Origin: Euptelea pleiosperma
Taxonomy: Eukaryota; Streptophyta; Magnoliopsida; Ranunculales; Eupteleaceae
Direction of reading: 5' to 3'
DNA: 64,000 nucleotides
Assembly: GCA_035048495.1 (NCBI GenBank)
Contig: CM068552.1
Coordinates: 17,236,753 to 17,300,752 of the forward strand
The stretch's first letter is position 1, and each line of letters begins with the position of its first letter. The notes under the pieces were generated by a model, which did no database searches, was not told the origin of the DNA, and worked only from the letters and a program-made list of their open reading frames with translations. Shown here piece after piece: positions 1 to 12,715 of the stretch. Both the position numbers and the translations under genes were made by a program.

Positions 1-829
1 CTTCAGGGGAAATCTCAGTGACTGGGAGATTGAGCCTCTTTCCAGATTACTCTCTCGGTTACAAGACTTCCATTCGTCTCTTATGGTTTAGGACAAGCAC
101 CTTTGGAGGTGGACTAAAAGCAAGTTGTTTACGGTTCGGTCGTTTTATGAGGCTTTGGATAAAACTGTAGGTATCAATTATCCTAACTCCCTAGTTTAGG
201 AATTTAAAGTACCATCTAAGGTTGCATACTTCTTATGGACAATCTCGCTAGAGAAGATCTTGACGGTGGACCACTTGATCTCTAGATTGTCATTGTTGAT
301 TATTGCTCGGTGTGCAAACATTGGGGAGAGTCTATTAATCACCTTTTGCTGCATTGTGATTTTGTTAGGGAGGTCCTTTTTTTTTCCTGTCCGAGTTCAG
401 GACGCGTTGGGTGATGTCGAGCTCTATTCTGGATCTTCTTAGCTAGAAGTCCCATGTTTTCTCCTCCAGATGGCGGATCTTGTGGCGGGTTCATCCCTTC
501 GCAATCTACTAGGGTCTTTGGAGGGAGAGGAATATCATAGTTTTCGAAGGCAAGAGTGAATACTTGGCTTCAATTATCCTCAACATCAAGGGGATGGTGT
601 TCTTTTGGTCTAAATTGTTTGTGGAATACAAATGTCTTTTCTTTGAAGATTTCGTGTTCTGCTGGGACTTTCTTTGGTCTAGGAATGTTTGTTAGTCCGT
701 TGTTTTCCCTTCTTATTTTGTTTGTGCTTTTTCAACTCTTAGTAGGTCTTCTCGACCTTTTTAGCTATTTTCCCTGTATCTTCTTGGCTTTTGCATTCTC
801 AATAAATCTTATACTTATCAAAAAAAAAA
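1..829 (+). mobile_element. 3' part of a LINE (LINE A), cut by the window edge
   Basis: Translation with frame changes gives the C-terminal zf-RVT region of plant L1-type LINE ORF2: VRSFYEAL, KVPSKVAYFLW, LTVDHL, then a Cys/His region. Stops and frameshifts make it dead. The 3' end reads ATACTTATC followed by ten A residues, the same tail seen at 27.87 and 43.84 kb. The 5' part lies outside the window. Confidence 0.85.
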
Positions 830-1371
830 TAGGTCCATGGATCCGGTAAATCCATTATAGATATATGATCTAGCAACCATTGTATGCTAGATCTACCGTG
901 TTCTACGCCATTTTTCCAACAAAAAACAGTACCTTCTAGAATGTTGATGAAGATTCCTTGATCTCCAATTTGATGAGGACTAGATACGTTTTAGCCCCAT
1001 ATACTGAAAAGAGTTGGCTTTTTTTTAATATACATGCAAGATGCCATGGATTGCACGGAGAGAAAAAGGGAAATCCTTTTCTCTCGTTGCAAAGTTCCAT
1101 ACTTGGATCTTATTTGTTAGTTAAGGTGATGTGGCTCTAGGAGATTGAAAGCCTTGGATGAAATTATAACTAGGATAGGGTGGGGATCTCAAAGGATTGG
1201 AGGGAGATGAATAGGAAAATTCGTGAAAGGTGACCAGAGAAGGCTGCAGAAGTGTGTGACAGCGATGGGTGCTTGACCTAGTTCTTAGTTAGAAGGCTAA
1301 ATCAAGATAAATTTGGTTTAATGGGACTCCTGTTTTGGAAAAAATGTTGGATATGTAGTTAGAAGCTACAG

Positions 1372-1617
1372 CATGGTTCAAAGTACACGGTATCATTTCG
1401 GTATCGTTCATGGGCGATACCGAAACGTATCGGAAGTATCGTTTGGTTTCAGACGAATCATCGTGAAACCGAAACGAAATGTAAGTGCAAATTTACACAT
1501 GATGAATTATCGTTCGGTTTCGGATGAAACCAACCAAAAAGTATGTAGTTTCGTCCTATAGCGAAACCAAAACGAAATGAAATGGACGAAACGTTTCGGA
1601 CGAAACTTTGAACCATG
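1372..1617 (+). mobile_element. hAT-type MITE with GAAAC-rich body
   Basis: 246 bp bounded by perfect 13-bp inverted ends (CATGGTTCAAAGT and ACTTTGAACCATG). Flanks are AGCTACAG and AGCTATAG, an 8-bp target duplication with one change, as expected for hAT elements. The interior repeats gaaac/gtttc words. Strand is arbitrary. Confidence 0.82.
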
Positions 1618-1954
1618 AGCTATAGAGAGTTGTCACATATGTCAAAAATGGCCAAAAGGGGTTATAGATTGTTAAAATCTAGGGTTTTCCGTTAGAAGTT
1701 TATGCAGCTGGAGCAAGTGAGAGAGTTGCTTTCTTGTTTAGTCCAACTGGTAATGCTGAAGTAATTAAGGAGTAGGCTAACTGGTGAAAAATTCCATTCC
1801 TAGTAGAAGTGAATGAATTGGAAGGGATCCTATTTATGTTCCAGTTGGGGAAGGATCATTGAGAAGGTAGGGGAGGAAGAGATGAAAATTCTAAAGTTGA
1901 CATCTTGATTAAAAATCTGAAGCGTGTATTATTTGTTTGGTGGGAACAGTTGCT

Positions 1955-2125
1955 GGTCAACCTCAGGGTTCGACTCTCGGGCCATATCTTTTTGCACTTT
2001 TTTAGGATGAATTAACTGCTCACTTCAGGAGGTGGTTCCTTCCTATATATTGTTTGCAGAAGATGTAGTGTTGGTTAATGAGACTAGCGAGGTTGCAAAA
2101 ACTGTGGAGGAATATTGTAGGATCC
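1955..2125 (+). mobile_element. Relic of an RTE-like LINE reverse transcriptase
   Basis: Frame pieces read QGSTLGPYLFALF, stop, DELT, then after a frameshift LFAEDVVLVNET. These match the two adjacent RT blocks of plant RTE-type LINEs (QGS..SPYLFALVMDELT and LFADDIVL). The catalytic FADD has become FAED. It is a different LINE lineage from the L1-type copies in this window. Degenerate sequence to either side may belong to it. Confidence 0.65.
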
Positions 2126-3396
2126 AAGGGTTTTAAAATATGTTGAACCAAGACAGAGTATATTGTTGGAGCAGGTGTTTCTTATTTATGTAGCAGTAAA
2201 CAGATAAGAAACTAAAACAAAGAATTTAAAATAACAGATTGCAATATGTATGAACTGAGAAAGTAATTGTACCTATATTGTAGAAAATTCTAGCTAGCGA
2301 AGCAAGTCTAGAATAAGAACTGTAAATAAACAGAAATGAACTTATCAGTTTAGACGAGGCTAAGGTACGCGTTCAACACGTTTTCCTAAGGTAGATTTTG
2401 CCATTGTACTTCGAGAGTGTTGTTCACAGTTGATACATCTGCTTCCAGGGTTCAACAGTTGACTGGAGACAGGCAGCACACCAACACCTCCAACTCTAAC
2501 GAACTAACAGTGAAGATACCCTCTTTAAGAAATTGGAAACTTGCAGAAACCAGTAAAAACAGGAGCAGAGAGATGGTCCGTATTTCTTTAGAGTTTAGTA
2601 GAGAGATGGTTTGTAATTCGTGTTCAGAGACACCTCTCTTCCTCTCTTTATATAGAGCTTGGAAGAGAGATCCATTTAGCCCTTGGAAAATGTCATTGAG
2701 GGATGAACAGTAACAAAATTGAATGTATTTTAGTGCAAGCAACGTTTTTAAATTTAATTTGTTACATGTTTTACCTTATATTAATTGAGTGAGAAAACAA
2801 AAGTTATCTGGTTTAAATTCTCTTGGCTTTTAATAGCCCACAGTCCACAGCCTTCGGTCCACGCCCTGTGATCCATCTCGGCGTGCGTGTGAGTGTAGTT
2901 TATGAGATGTATAGTTGTGCCCAATGGGAATAAAATTGGGATGCCCAAGGGCTCCACCCTTAGGTTCTCACCCTCTCATATAAGAGCATGAGACAATTTG
3001 TCTTCCAAGTTCCAAGCAATGTGGGATTAAAGGATTTGGAAAAGTGTAGAGATTGAAAAAACCCTTCTGGTTTTTCCCTCCAAAATTTTAATTAAAAAAT
3101 TCAGTGTGGCTCAAAAAAAATAGAAGATGAGATCACACATTTAAAAAACTCTTGGAGGTCTTGGGTTCAAAACCCTTTAGCCTCAAATGTGCTTTTCTTT
3201 TAATTTGTTTTTCAGGTCTTGGGTTCACAACTCATTAGCCTCAAGACTAAAACCTTAATTTTATTTAAAATAAAACTTTATGAATAATATATATGATGCA
3301 ACTTTAGCAAGGACATGAGTAGAGGCGAAGCTTTAATGTATCTCAATGGCCAGAAGAGACCTTAAAGGCGATCATTTTTATTATCTGTTATAGAGA
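2126..3396. other. Unassigned intergenic DNA
   Basis: No gene recognised. The stretch 2150-2760 has LTR-like traits (many stops, a leftward TATATAAAG at about 2650), but no partner LTR or target duplication was found. 3100-3300 is AT-rich with a short repeat of the words tcttgggttca and ttagcctcaa. Confidence 0.3.
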
Positions 3397-3453
3397 ATGG
3401 AAATGGAAATGGATGAAGTGGAGTGCTATATGACCATGCACACCAGACTAATT

Positions 3454-3505
<52 letters not shown>

Positions 3506-3559
3506 AATGGAAATGGATGAAGTGGAGTGCTATATGACCATGCACACCAGACTGATTTA
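3397..3559. repeat. 59-bp direct duplication around a (GA)n microsatellite
   Basis: Units at 3397-3455 and 3501-3559 differ at one base. Between them lies about 46 bp of pure GA repeat (3455-3500). Looks like slippage or unequal exchange at the microsatellite. Confidence 0.9.
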
Positions 3560-4815
3560 AAAAAAAAATTATACAATGACAATAAGTCAAGCTATGCTTT
3601 ATGGAGCAGCTCCAATTTGTGATAAAATAAAGTCAATTAAGATGATTTGGTCATGTGCAACAAAGGCTGTTGATGGCACATGACCGTGGTGCGAATCTGA
3701 AGGATCATCCAGTCGTGTGGACCCTAAAGAGGACATAATCTTCACTACACCATCATTCTCCTCTTTGTAATAGATTCCGATGCAATCCCCCACGATTTAT
3801 GATGGGGTTATGGAAAGCAGATGCTCCCACATCAACCTGTTTTCGTGGCAAAGGTTTTTGATTCCTGTTGATTAAATGCCTGTAAAAGGATAGACATTGA
3901 TTTTCTAATATTAAGTTTGCAGGAACTTTAGGTACAGCCAGTGGCAAGAACATGCAACCCACAAGAGGAAACAGTGACAATGACCATAATAACTTAAGTT
4001 TCTTGATTTCAATTCATAGGAACTCAGTGATTTTTCCTCTGTTATAGAGGTGTTGATTGTGATTGGAGGAATGGTCTAGAATCTAGTGGATACAAACACT
4101 ACTATCTGAGAATTATGAGGCTCTGCTTAGTTGCAAGATTGGGCCCACAACCTGTGCAGGCACAAACCTGATGTGGCAATGGGACGCCAGCACACATACA
4201 ACACACAAAACATAATGTTTATTTCTGTTCCATTTTGTTCTTGACAAGTTTCTTATGCCCTTTTCCCGATATTGTGTTTTAACTTATTTCATTTCTCATC
4301 TCAGGTTATGGATGTTTTCAACAAAATTTCGGAACTCTTCCCAGGGGTGACAGGGTCACCTTGATTTCCTTCAAGCAACCAAAGCCAGAGTTTCCAGGGC
4401 TAAACGTACTTCTTATCCAACATTTGCATCACTGTATAGCAAGGGTGTTCATGCGATCACGTCTGAAAAAAAAGAGCCTGCAAACCATTTACCAGTCTTC
4501 AGGGGTTGTATAGGCTTTCTTCTTTACCCCTTCCCTATGGCTTCGAAAATGTATTTGTACTCTCAAAAGTTTTGTGCTTGTTGTGTTGAAATGCATTTCT
4601 TAGCAGGGGTGTAGTGCATCCTCTTTGGTATCCTTTGGAATAGTTGGAATCAGAGACAGATATCCTTCAACAAATAGGCTGTATGTTTGGATATTTTTAT
4701 TGAATCCGTAAGGGCTCTTTTCTCTTTTTTGTTTATGTGCTGCTACTTCACAAATTTATAGCACAGCCTGTATGGTCAATCCTCTATTTTCCGTCGTCAC
4801 ACCTCTGCATTCAGT
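3560..4815. other. Unassigned intergenic DNA
   Basis: No ORF with a recognisable domain on either strand. Short open frames at 3599-3793 and 3753-3980 on the minus strand show no family features. Confidence 0.3.
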
Positions 4816-4889
4816 ACTCAAGTCATTGTGATTTTGAAAGGGTCAAAAGATTTGGTCACCTTTGGGCGTAAATCTTGATCTTGATTCAT

Positions 4890-5075
4890 CAGGTTGGCAG
4901 CTTGATTGGAGATTTCTAACTGTTGGATTGTAACATTTTTCTTAATGGGCTTGGAATCCAAACAAGGACCTGTTTGAAGCCCATGATGAAAAATGATTGA
5001 ATCCAATAGCTAGAAATCACCAATCAGCTATTTTTTGGTCTGTATGGGAAAACCAAAATCCGACTTCCAAGACTG
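4890..5075. mobile_element. Degenerate copy of the foldback MITE family (core only)
   Basis: Contains gattggagatttctaactgttgg facing ccaatagctagaaatcaccaatcag, the two inner arm ends of the family described at 47.9 kb. Outer arms are poorly preserved. Confidence 0.5.
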
Positions 5076-6039
5076 CTGAAGGCCACGTGCCCCCAGTGGG
5101 TCCCATACAAAATTGATATAGTTTTTTAGAGGGAGAAAGTTGAGGAAATAAGAGGAAGTTGGAGAGAGAGGGAAGGGGGGAAGAGTCAAAAGTTGGGGAA
5201 GAGAAGACAGCTTCTTGAAACTTCTTCCTCTCAAACTCTTCTTCCAAAGACCCTCTCCATGGACCCAAAGCCCTCCACAAATTAGCCCCAAGACCAACAC
5301 CTTCAAAGGCTAGAACCAAAAATTCCACAAAAACCAATTTCCTAGAACTGCCCTAAAAGTCCATATTTAACACCCACAGGCCAAGTTAGTTTTGGGGGTT
5401 TTTTTTCCTTTCTTTTAGAAGCTTCCTAGACCCAACAAATCTTTAAGAATAGATGGTTGAATTGTGGCAATTATTCATGGATCCGTGGTTTTTTATTTTT
5501 TTAAATGTGCTTCACAGCTCCACAAATAACCCGTTAATTTGAAAAGGCGACCCACTGGGTGCACGTGGCGTTTAACCAACCCTGGAACTTCAATTTGTGC
5601 TTCAAATTTTCTGTGTAGGGCCACCAAGAGGTGGGCCAATCAACCATGGGCCAGTAGGCTCATTTTAAAGGGTATAATGGATCAGACTTTTGTCCTTCAC
5701 GCGAGGAGCAAACATTTTCAACGTTATGCCTCCCATTTGATAGGGTTAAGAATGGCAAAATATCAGCCCTTGATCCATCTACTTGTGGGACCTACATAGG
5801 CATGTCAAAATAACCCGGCCTAACAAAGATATAATGAAAATCAGGATCAGGTTTGGCCCATTTACACGTCATGATTTCAGCATTTAACGAAAGTTAGGCT
5901 CACCAATAAAGCTGATTTTCGCTCCCACAAACCTGAGACACGTCAAGAAATGTCTAACGTGTAGTTGCCTAGTGTCTGATGTGCTGCAGACCGTAGAGAT
6001 AGCCAAGAAAATTTTTGCTATTCCGGATTTGAAATCCCA

Positions 6040-6305
6040 ACCCCTCCCACAATGCCACGTGGAACCTCTTTTGGGCCTACTGACCCCACAGATGTTTGGC
6101 CTACCCCTTGGTGGACCTACGTACCAAAAACAAGCTGGATTGGTGATTTCTAACAGTTTGATTTGAACACCCAAAAAACAAAGCTCAAATCCAAACGACT
6201 AGAAATCACCCATCAAAATGCTCACATCCAACAGCTAAAAATCACTCAAAGAGCTGACTTTTGGTGTGTAGGTCTACCAAGAGGTGAGCCAAACGTCATG
6301 CGTCA
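6040..6305. mobile_element. Foldback MITE family copy
   Basis: Left arm words gccacgtgg, gatgtttggcc, ggtggacctac and gattggtgatttctaac are followed by the inverse words agaaatcacc, gctgactttt, gtaggtctacc and gagccaaac. A long imperfect palindrome with no coding content. Confidence 0.75.
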
Positions 6306-7120
6306 GTGGCCTTAAATACTTTGTCAAGTGGCATTTTTGGTGGGAACAGAAAACTTCACTACACAAGGCCACCAACTCATCAATATGAATTCAGGGCCGT
6401 CTCTACCAACTGGTTCTAGAAAAACCCGAAAAGGGGTCCCAACCAATGAAAGAATACAGGGACGAAAAGGAAGATCACTAGAAGATTTTATATTTTTATT
6501 GTTCTGATGATTGATGTAACGGTCTCTAGATATGCGTTATTTAATTTTAGATTGATTAGATTTCGAATCTACGAGTTTTTTGGATTAATTAATAGCAAAG
6601 TTGTTATTTTTGTACTTTGAGGCTTAAGCATTTCGATTGTTTTCACAACCCTAATTTTTAAAATGTATTTGAATTTTAAAAATAATAAATATTATTGCTT
6701 ATCAAGATTCCTTCACAAAAGTTGGTGGAAAGGGAGAAAATCGGTTGGCATGGTCTCCCGGTTCCTAATGTATACATGTCACGATGTTATTGATGTTCAC
6801 TACAAGCATATCCTAAAAAAATATAATTTTGGGCAATTTCCAAACGATTGAGCCATTCCAAAATTATGAACGGCCCAAAATCATTCATACTTTGAAAATC
6901 TTAAGAATGGTTCAAAATCATTCATATTTTGATCGAGTTTTTTTTTTAAATACTAAAAATGTTTCATTTTCAAACCCTAACGGTTCACCCTATAACAAAA
7001 ATTCATTGAAAAATCTACATAAATTAAATCGAGGAAACACATTACCAAGCCAACTGCATTATTCAAACATCCACTTTTTTTACTTAAAAAATTTATATTT
7101 ATAATACTCTTCTTTTAAGC

Positions 7121-7278
7121 TCTGGCCCTACCTTGATCTATCCCTGGCCCTTGAGGGTCAAGCTAGGGCCTAGCCAGTTCAGGCCCGCTAAGGGCTAGGG
7201 CCTCACCCTTATAAGTGAGGGTAGGGCTAGGGTCGGGCTAAGCCGTACCCTAGTCCGGCCCTTTGACAGCCCCTAACT
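7121..7278. repeat. GC-rich GGGCTAGGGCC-type interspersed repeat
   Basis: Island of alternating gggcc, agggc and tagccc words in AT-rich DNA, ending ccggccctttgacagccc. Resembles the Gly/Pro-codon-like non-autonomous repeats common in plants. A similar island lies at 28.57-28.77 kb. No ends or target duplication resolved. Confidence 0.5.
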
Positions 7279-8204
7279 ACAACGAGACAATGGGAGTCCT
7301 CCGCATCTAAATTATATATAAAAAGCCTCATATGGAATTTTCGTCCTAGGCCTCAACTTGCATTGAGACGACCCTGTATGAACTCATACAATATTTACAA
7401 TTAGGGCATGAGACGTTGACAAGGTCACTAATTCATGTGGTCAATACGGAGGGTCATATATCAAATGGATGGTCTAGATTGGTCACCTCAACCCTGCACG
7501 GGTAAAATGAAAAAACGAAAAAACCTTGCTCTACATTGTAGAATGTTCTGGAAAGTCCTTTCCAGAAAACCCGGTTTCCAGACCCCCCTGAAATTTGAAT
7601 TAATTCGACATACCCCCCTTACTTTCAAACTTTAGGAGTACCCCCCTTGACCTAGTGTACCAACTACCAACTACCAAGAACCGGAACCTATTATACATTT
7701 CGGTTCTAGGTCCTATCGGTTCCAGGAGTTTTTGGGTTCAATTCTAAAATAACTAGCTCTAGAACCGGGTTAATTACGACCGGTTCCTATTGGGTATCAG
7801 TTAATCAGGTACAAATTAACCCCATATTTTGCTCAAAGACAAGGAAAAATCCTCAAGGACGTCTCTTCACCATCAGATATACATTGAAAAATGTGTTTTT
7901 AAATTTTAAAATTGACCACGTGGCAATTTGCTGAAGAATTATTAGAGAAGAAGAATCTTGTCCATCCATTAAATAATTGATAAGGATATCCCATCAAAAT
8001 GCAGAACAATCAAATCACAATAATTCATCTCAACAATAGACAAATTCAAAATTATTTCTAGAAGTCCTGTTGTCGATTAGGCTAGGTGGTCGGTTACCTA
8101 CCTGACCTGGTGGTCTTCCGACCACAAATGTAGTAGGTTCCTTCCTATCTCTTGCTATTCGCTGCCCAAATGTTGTTGGGCTGCAAAAAAAAAAAAAAAA
8201 TTGC

Positions 8205-8395
8205 TCAACGACATTGTAGGACCCACATACCACATTATTAGAGGCCATTGACCATATGGATGTTTGACCGTGGACCTACGGATAAAAAATCAGCCTGATT
8301 GGTGATTTTTAGTAGTTGGATCTGAGTATCGCAAATAATGCTAGAATCCCACAGCTGAAAATCAACCCATGAAAATGACTAAAACCACGACTGAT
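8205..8395. mobile_element. Foldback MITE family copy, left arm and centre
   Basis: Words ccattgaccatatggatgtttg, aaaaatcagcctgattggtg and the central aaaatcaacccatgaaaatgac match the family. The right arm is lost. Confidence 0.7.
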
Positions 8396-8399
8396 ACAG

Positions 8400-9920
8400 A
8401 CGTCTTTGAGCATTTTTCACAAAATACGTTGAGCAAACGCGGCATAATCCTGAACAAAATCACCAAAACACACTCGAGAAGGCGACTAAATCCTACCTCT
8501 CTCTCATTTTCAGGGCATCACGTGGGAATTCAGTAGAATATAAGAAAATGAGGGAAAAAAAATGCGAAAATTGTCATGTGACACATATTAATGTTTGGCC
8601 GCTAGTGACAAAATAAACGTGAATTTTTCAAATTTTTTAATAAGCAAATAAGACGGCCGGACTTTTCAATTGTTCGGAATGATTCATGTTTAATTCGTGT
8701 ATTATTCTCAAATTATTCAAGCGATATTTTACAAATTATTAGCTCTTGTTTTTGCCAAATTATTTAATTATGAACCCCATTATCCTCGAACTTATTCCGT
8801 GCCGGTTTATTTTTGTACCCTAACTTATAAACTAGGGTTTGGCTCACTCCTTGCTAAACCTAAACACCAAAAATAAGCCTAATTGACTGTGGGTGAAAAA
8901 CATTGGGTTTCAAGTCCATTATGAAAGAAATCAATCACCACCAATTCATGGATCGGTGGGCCTGACAAACGTTTTATGTCACATTTTATTTTTGGCATGA
9001 CCGGTATCAGTGTCGGTATCGGTATCGGTATCATGACATGCATGATTATAGTGTGTAGAAGAGTAAAATAGAAGGCTGAAACTGACGTACGAACGCTTCT
9101 TCATTTTCTTGTTGGCCAAAGACCAAAACATATTCAAAGTGCTGAAACTTCCCACGCCGTATCTTTGACTCTATACCTATTCAAGTTACAATTATATGTG
9201 GCCCCTTTTTTGCTTCAAAAAAAGTCTACAACGGCTATAATTAACGGGAAAAAGGTTTTTTTTTTTTTTTTCTGGAGTGTCACTCCAAATCTCTTCACTA
9301 GGGTGGCAGAGTTTTCCCTCTTGCTACATGATGGGTTGATGTGAACAATCCAGACCATCCATCGGATAGATGAGAAAATTTTTGAACCGGTTTTTGAAGT
9401 AGGGATCATGTGCCCAATGATCGCACTCCACATATACTCATGGTTTAGACTTTGGTTTTAAAAAATAACCATCGGTATGTGTACCGTGCAATCATTGGCG
9501 TACGATCGCCGCTTCAAAAAAAATCTCCAGATAGATGACCCAACAATGCCTTTGCATCCGACACATATCCTTGACAATTTTCCATTATTGAAAAAATTTC
9601 AACAAATGAAAAAACAATGTTGTCAAGGGTACGTGTCCCCGATGCTGAGGTGTGATGAGCCAATGAATTTTGTAAGAATTTTTAAGAAAAAAAATAGTTT
9701 TATGAAAGAAATAGCCAATTAATTTACATGTGCTTGGAGGCGGAAGATCATCCGAACAAATATTTGCATTAGACCCAATCATTTTTTTTTGCTAGACAGT
9801 TGTCTAATGTTTGCAGCCAAAAAATGGCTGCAATTGCGTTTTTTTACCAAATATTTGTCTAGAGACATTTCTCTGCAAAGTAGAGACAGGATACCAAGCA
9901 TGGCCTTTTCTTTTTTCTAT
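8400..9920. other. Unassigned AT-rich intergenic DNA
   Basis: No gene seen. Contains a short ggtatc tandem repeat at 9003-9033 and homopolymer A/T runs. Confidence 0.3.
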
Positions 9921-10105
9921 TTTTTTTTGAAACCGTAGGTACCCGGCCCTGTTAGAGCGCCCCACTAGTCCGCCGGGACATGATAGTCACCCTTTCCACA
10001 CATGCCGGAATGTACTGGAAGAGTTAATGTGGACAGAGCCGCATATTATCCTCTACTCTTTCCGGGGTGGCCCCAAGGAGAATTGAGGCCAAGCATGGCT
10101 TCACC
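9921..10105 (-). mobile_element. SINE-like element, minus strand
   Basis: Read on the minus strand, it has ttggggccaccccgg, actagtggggcgctctaac and gggccgggtacc, followed by a run of nine A residues. The same word order occurs in the copy at 12.99-13.11 kb. No coding content. The tRNA-like head is only weakly visible in this copy. Confidence 0.6.
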
Positions 10106-10256
10106 GACCATTAATGATTAAAAGCTATCCTTAACAGCAATATTTTCATTCCATAATGTTATCTTTTCTAAGTCCACGGCAGCTGCATGTGCCATGTGGC
10201 ATGTATGTGCCATGTGGCACACTCTTCAAGACCATTGACCATATGGATGTTTGGCC

Positions 10257-10413
10257 CAATGTTTTAATTGACCCATTATAACGGTCTCATAACATTGCCG
10301 TTATAATGGCGCCCTTATAATGGAGGCGTAGTACCAAAAAAATCTCAACGGGTTGGAGTGTTACCGTTATAACGGTTGTTATTTTTGTTATAACAAGTGT
10401 TTTTTAAACAATG
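10257..10413. mobile_element. hAT-like MITE with ataacgg repeats, nested
   Basis: 157 bp with ends CAATGTTTTAA and TTTAAACAATG and an interior of ttataacggtt words. Flanked by GTTTGGCC and GTTTGACC, an 8-bp duplication with one change. The empty site would read gtttggcccatc, as in other foldback copies. Confidence 0.78.
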
Positions 10414-10531
10414 GTTTGACCCATCGTTAGGTAGACTTATATACCTAAAATCATTTCGATTGGTGATTTCTAGTCGTTGGATTTGAGTCTCATCTTAGGG
10501 TTGTTTTTTAATCGTAAGATTCGAGCATTAT

Positions 10532-10715
10532 TTGGAACAAGGTTTAGAAGGGGATGTTATAACGGCATAACGGATTGGGGGCGTTACCGTTTTTTCCCAA
10601 TATAACAGCCGTTATAATGGATTGTAACCAAAAACGGAAAAGGGCGGAAAACAGGAAAAAAAAAGAAAAAGAAAAAGGAAATAACGGATCTAAAATTCAA
10701 AATTTGAATTTCAAA
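10532..10715. mobile_element. Second ataacgg-type MITE, nested
   Basis: Begins CAAGGTTTAGAAGGGG and ends TTTCAAACCTT. The interior carries ttataacggc and gccgttataatgg words. No clear target duplication. Confidence 0.5.
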
Positions 10716-11426
10716 CCTTAAATGGATGTTTTTTCCAATCCTTAGATTGACGTACAAACCAAAAATCAGCCTGATTAGTGATTGCAAACCTTTGGATCTT
10801 TGTACCTCAAATAATGGTCAATAACGCTTAAATTCCCACGGTTAAAATAAACCCTTGTAAATAACTTAAATCCAATGCCTAGAAATCACTAATCAGGCTG
10901 ATTTTTGGTTTGTAGGTCCACCTGGGGATTGACCAAACATCCATACGGGCAGAGTCCTCTAAAAGTGCCACGTGGATTATATTGTGCACTTTCATCGTCC
11001 TCGATGACAGCACTCTCATCAAAGTTTTACTCAGCTCCAACTATATATCTGTTAATGTTCCTATCAAATGGCGTCAACCGTTCCTTTAATTGATTATTTT
11101 CTGGATTCATTGACGGAGGAAAATACTTTCTAGAGCTAGGGGTATAATCACAGAGGTGCTGGTCCACTTATTGGAGGTTCCAGATATGTCCACGTCTGCT
11201 AGCCAATCCTGAGCCGAGAAAGTATGAACTTTCATACTAAGCCTCACACCGTATACGGCTTCTATTTAGGAGAAGAAAATTTCACATACACGGCGGCCTA
11301 TGGGAATAAGGAGCCTACATGCATCATGAACATAGTAAATTCTCGAATTATTTGTCACCGTACAAATTCTTCAAAAACGAATTCGCGAATTCTTGAATAT
11401 TATTTAATTATTCTCGAATCATTCAA

Positions 11427-11600
11427 ACCAAGGTTTAAAAAACGGCCGTTATAACTAAAATAACGGCATTATAACGGATTGGGACCTCCCCCGTTACGTT
11501 ATGGACAGTTAAAACGCCCAAAAATTAACGACCGTTATTTTCTGGAAAAAATTGTGAAAAAAAAAACGGCTGGTTTTTTCTTTTTTTTTTTCCAATATTT
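11427..11600. mobile_element. Partial ataacgg-type MITE
   Basis: Starts CCAAGGTTTAAAAAACGGCC and continues with ataacggcattataacgg. Only the left end matches the family; the right end was not found. Confidence 0.5.
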
Positions 11601-12439
11601 TTCTGTTATTTTCCATTCAAACTTTTCCCAGATAATTCAAATTTGAACTTTTGACCATGAAAAACCATTTTATATTAAATTATTAATATTTAGGGCTTAA
11701 AAGAGACATGTCTACCAATCAAACAACAAAAAAAGCAGGTAAAACGACGCTAACCATCTGATCTGAAGACTTTTTCCCGTACGGTTTTGCTCGATAGATC
11801 AGATGAGTAGGGTCACTTCTGGCCCAGAAAATCTCATTGATGGGAGATCCAACACCCTGTACGGCCAAGGCAGGGATAAACATTCGCTGGCCCTGGGGGA
11901 CATCAAACTTTGAAGTCTCCCCACCCAAAAATGTCTGACATTCCCTTAACTCAACCCGGGTTAAGCCACTGGTTAGTGGTTAACAAGGGGTACTTGTCAG
12001 GCATTTTGGGAGGGGGACATCAAAGTTTGAAGTGCCCCCGTGCCAGCGTTTTTTTTGTCGCCAAGGCAGGGAGTCTGCAGTTCCAGTCATCCCTGCTGAT
12101 AATTAGAAAAAGTCTCGGATTAGGGGAGTGGGTCGTCACAGTTTATCCAGACCCGACCCGATTATTTCTTTGGCCTGAACCCAGCCTGAGATTAATGGGG
12201 TATCTGATCCAGGCAATGAAAATAATACTTACATGGTACAACCCTAGTTAGTAATTATACGTATAGCAGTGTATTATACGTGTATTATACCCGAATAGTA
12301 AAAATGTTTTAAACAACCGTGCACATTGAACTGCACGGATTATTCGCCGTTTTTTTTCTCTAAATCCAATTAAAACACGTATTTCTATTTTTTTTTTTCC
12401 AATAATACTTCAAATTCGACAACTGCAGGAAAAAGTCCG

Positions 12440-12715
12440 TTGACACATTCTTAGAAATCACTGATCTGATTTTCTTTTATCAGGCAATCTCTAATCTCGG
12501 TTGAAAATCAGCCTGCTTGGTGATTTTTAGCCATTGGATTGTTGTACCCACCCCAAAATAATGATCCAATCCCATTTTGAAAATCAACCCATGAAAAATA
12601 CTAAAATCTACGGATATAAAACACTAATCATGCTAATGTTTGGTCTGTATGTCCACCTAGGATTAGGCCTAACATCCATACCATCAATAGTCTCTAAAAG
12701 TGTTCCACGTAAAAT
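12440..12715. mobile_element. Foldback MITE family copy
   Basis: Shows gaaaatcagcctgcttggtg, atgatccaatcccatttt, aaaatcaacccatgaaaaatac, then the inverse words cactaatcatgctaatg, gtccacctagg, aacatccatacc and gttccacgt. Confidence 0.7.

Larger units (their letters stand above)
10185..11015. mobile_element. Foldback MITE family copy interrupted by hAT-like MITEs
   Basis: Left arm starts gccatgtggcacactctt near 10195 and continues with accattgaccatatggatg. The matching right arm is at about 10880-10985 (aatcaggctgatttttgg, caaacatccatacgg, gtgccacgtgg). The interior is interrupted at 10257-10413 by a MITE and at about 10532-10715 by a second related insert. Confidence 0.75.

Noticed and set aside
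5017..5337. 106-codon open frame on the minus strand
   Set aside because: Overlaps a degenerate foldback MITE, has low-complexity composition and no recognisable domain. A second frame is open over the same stretch.
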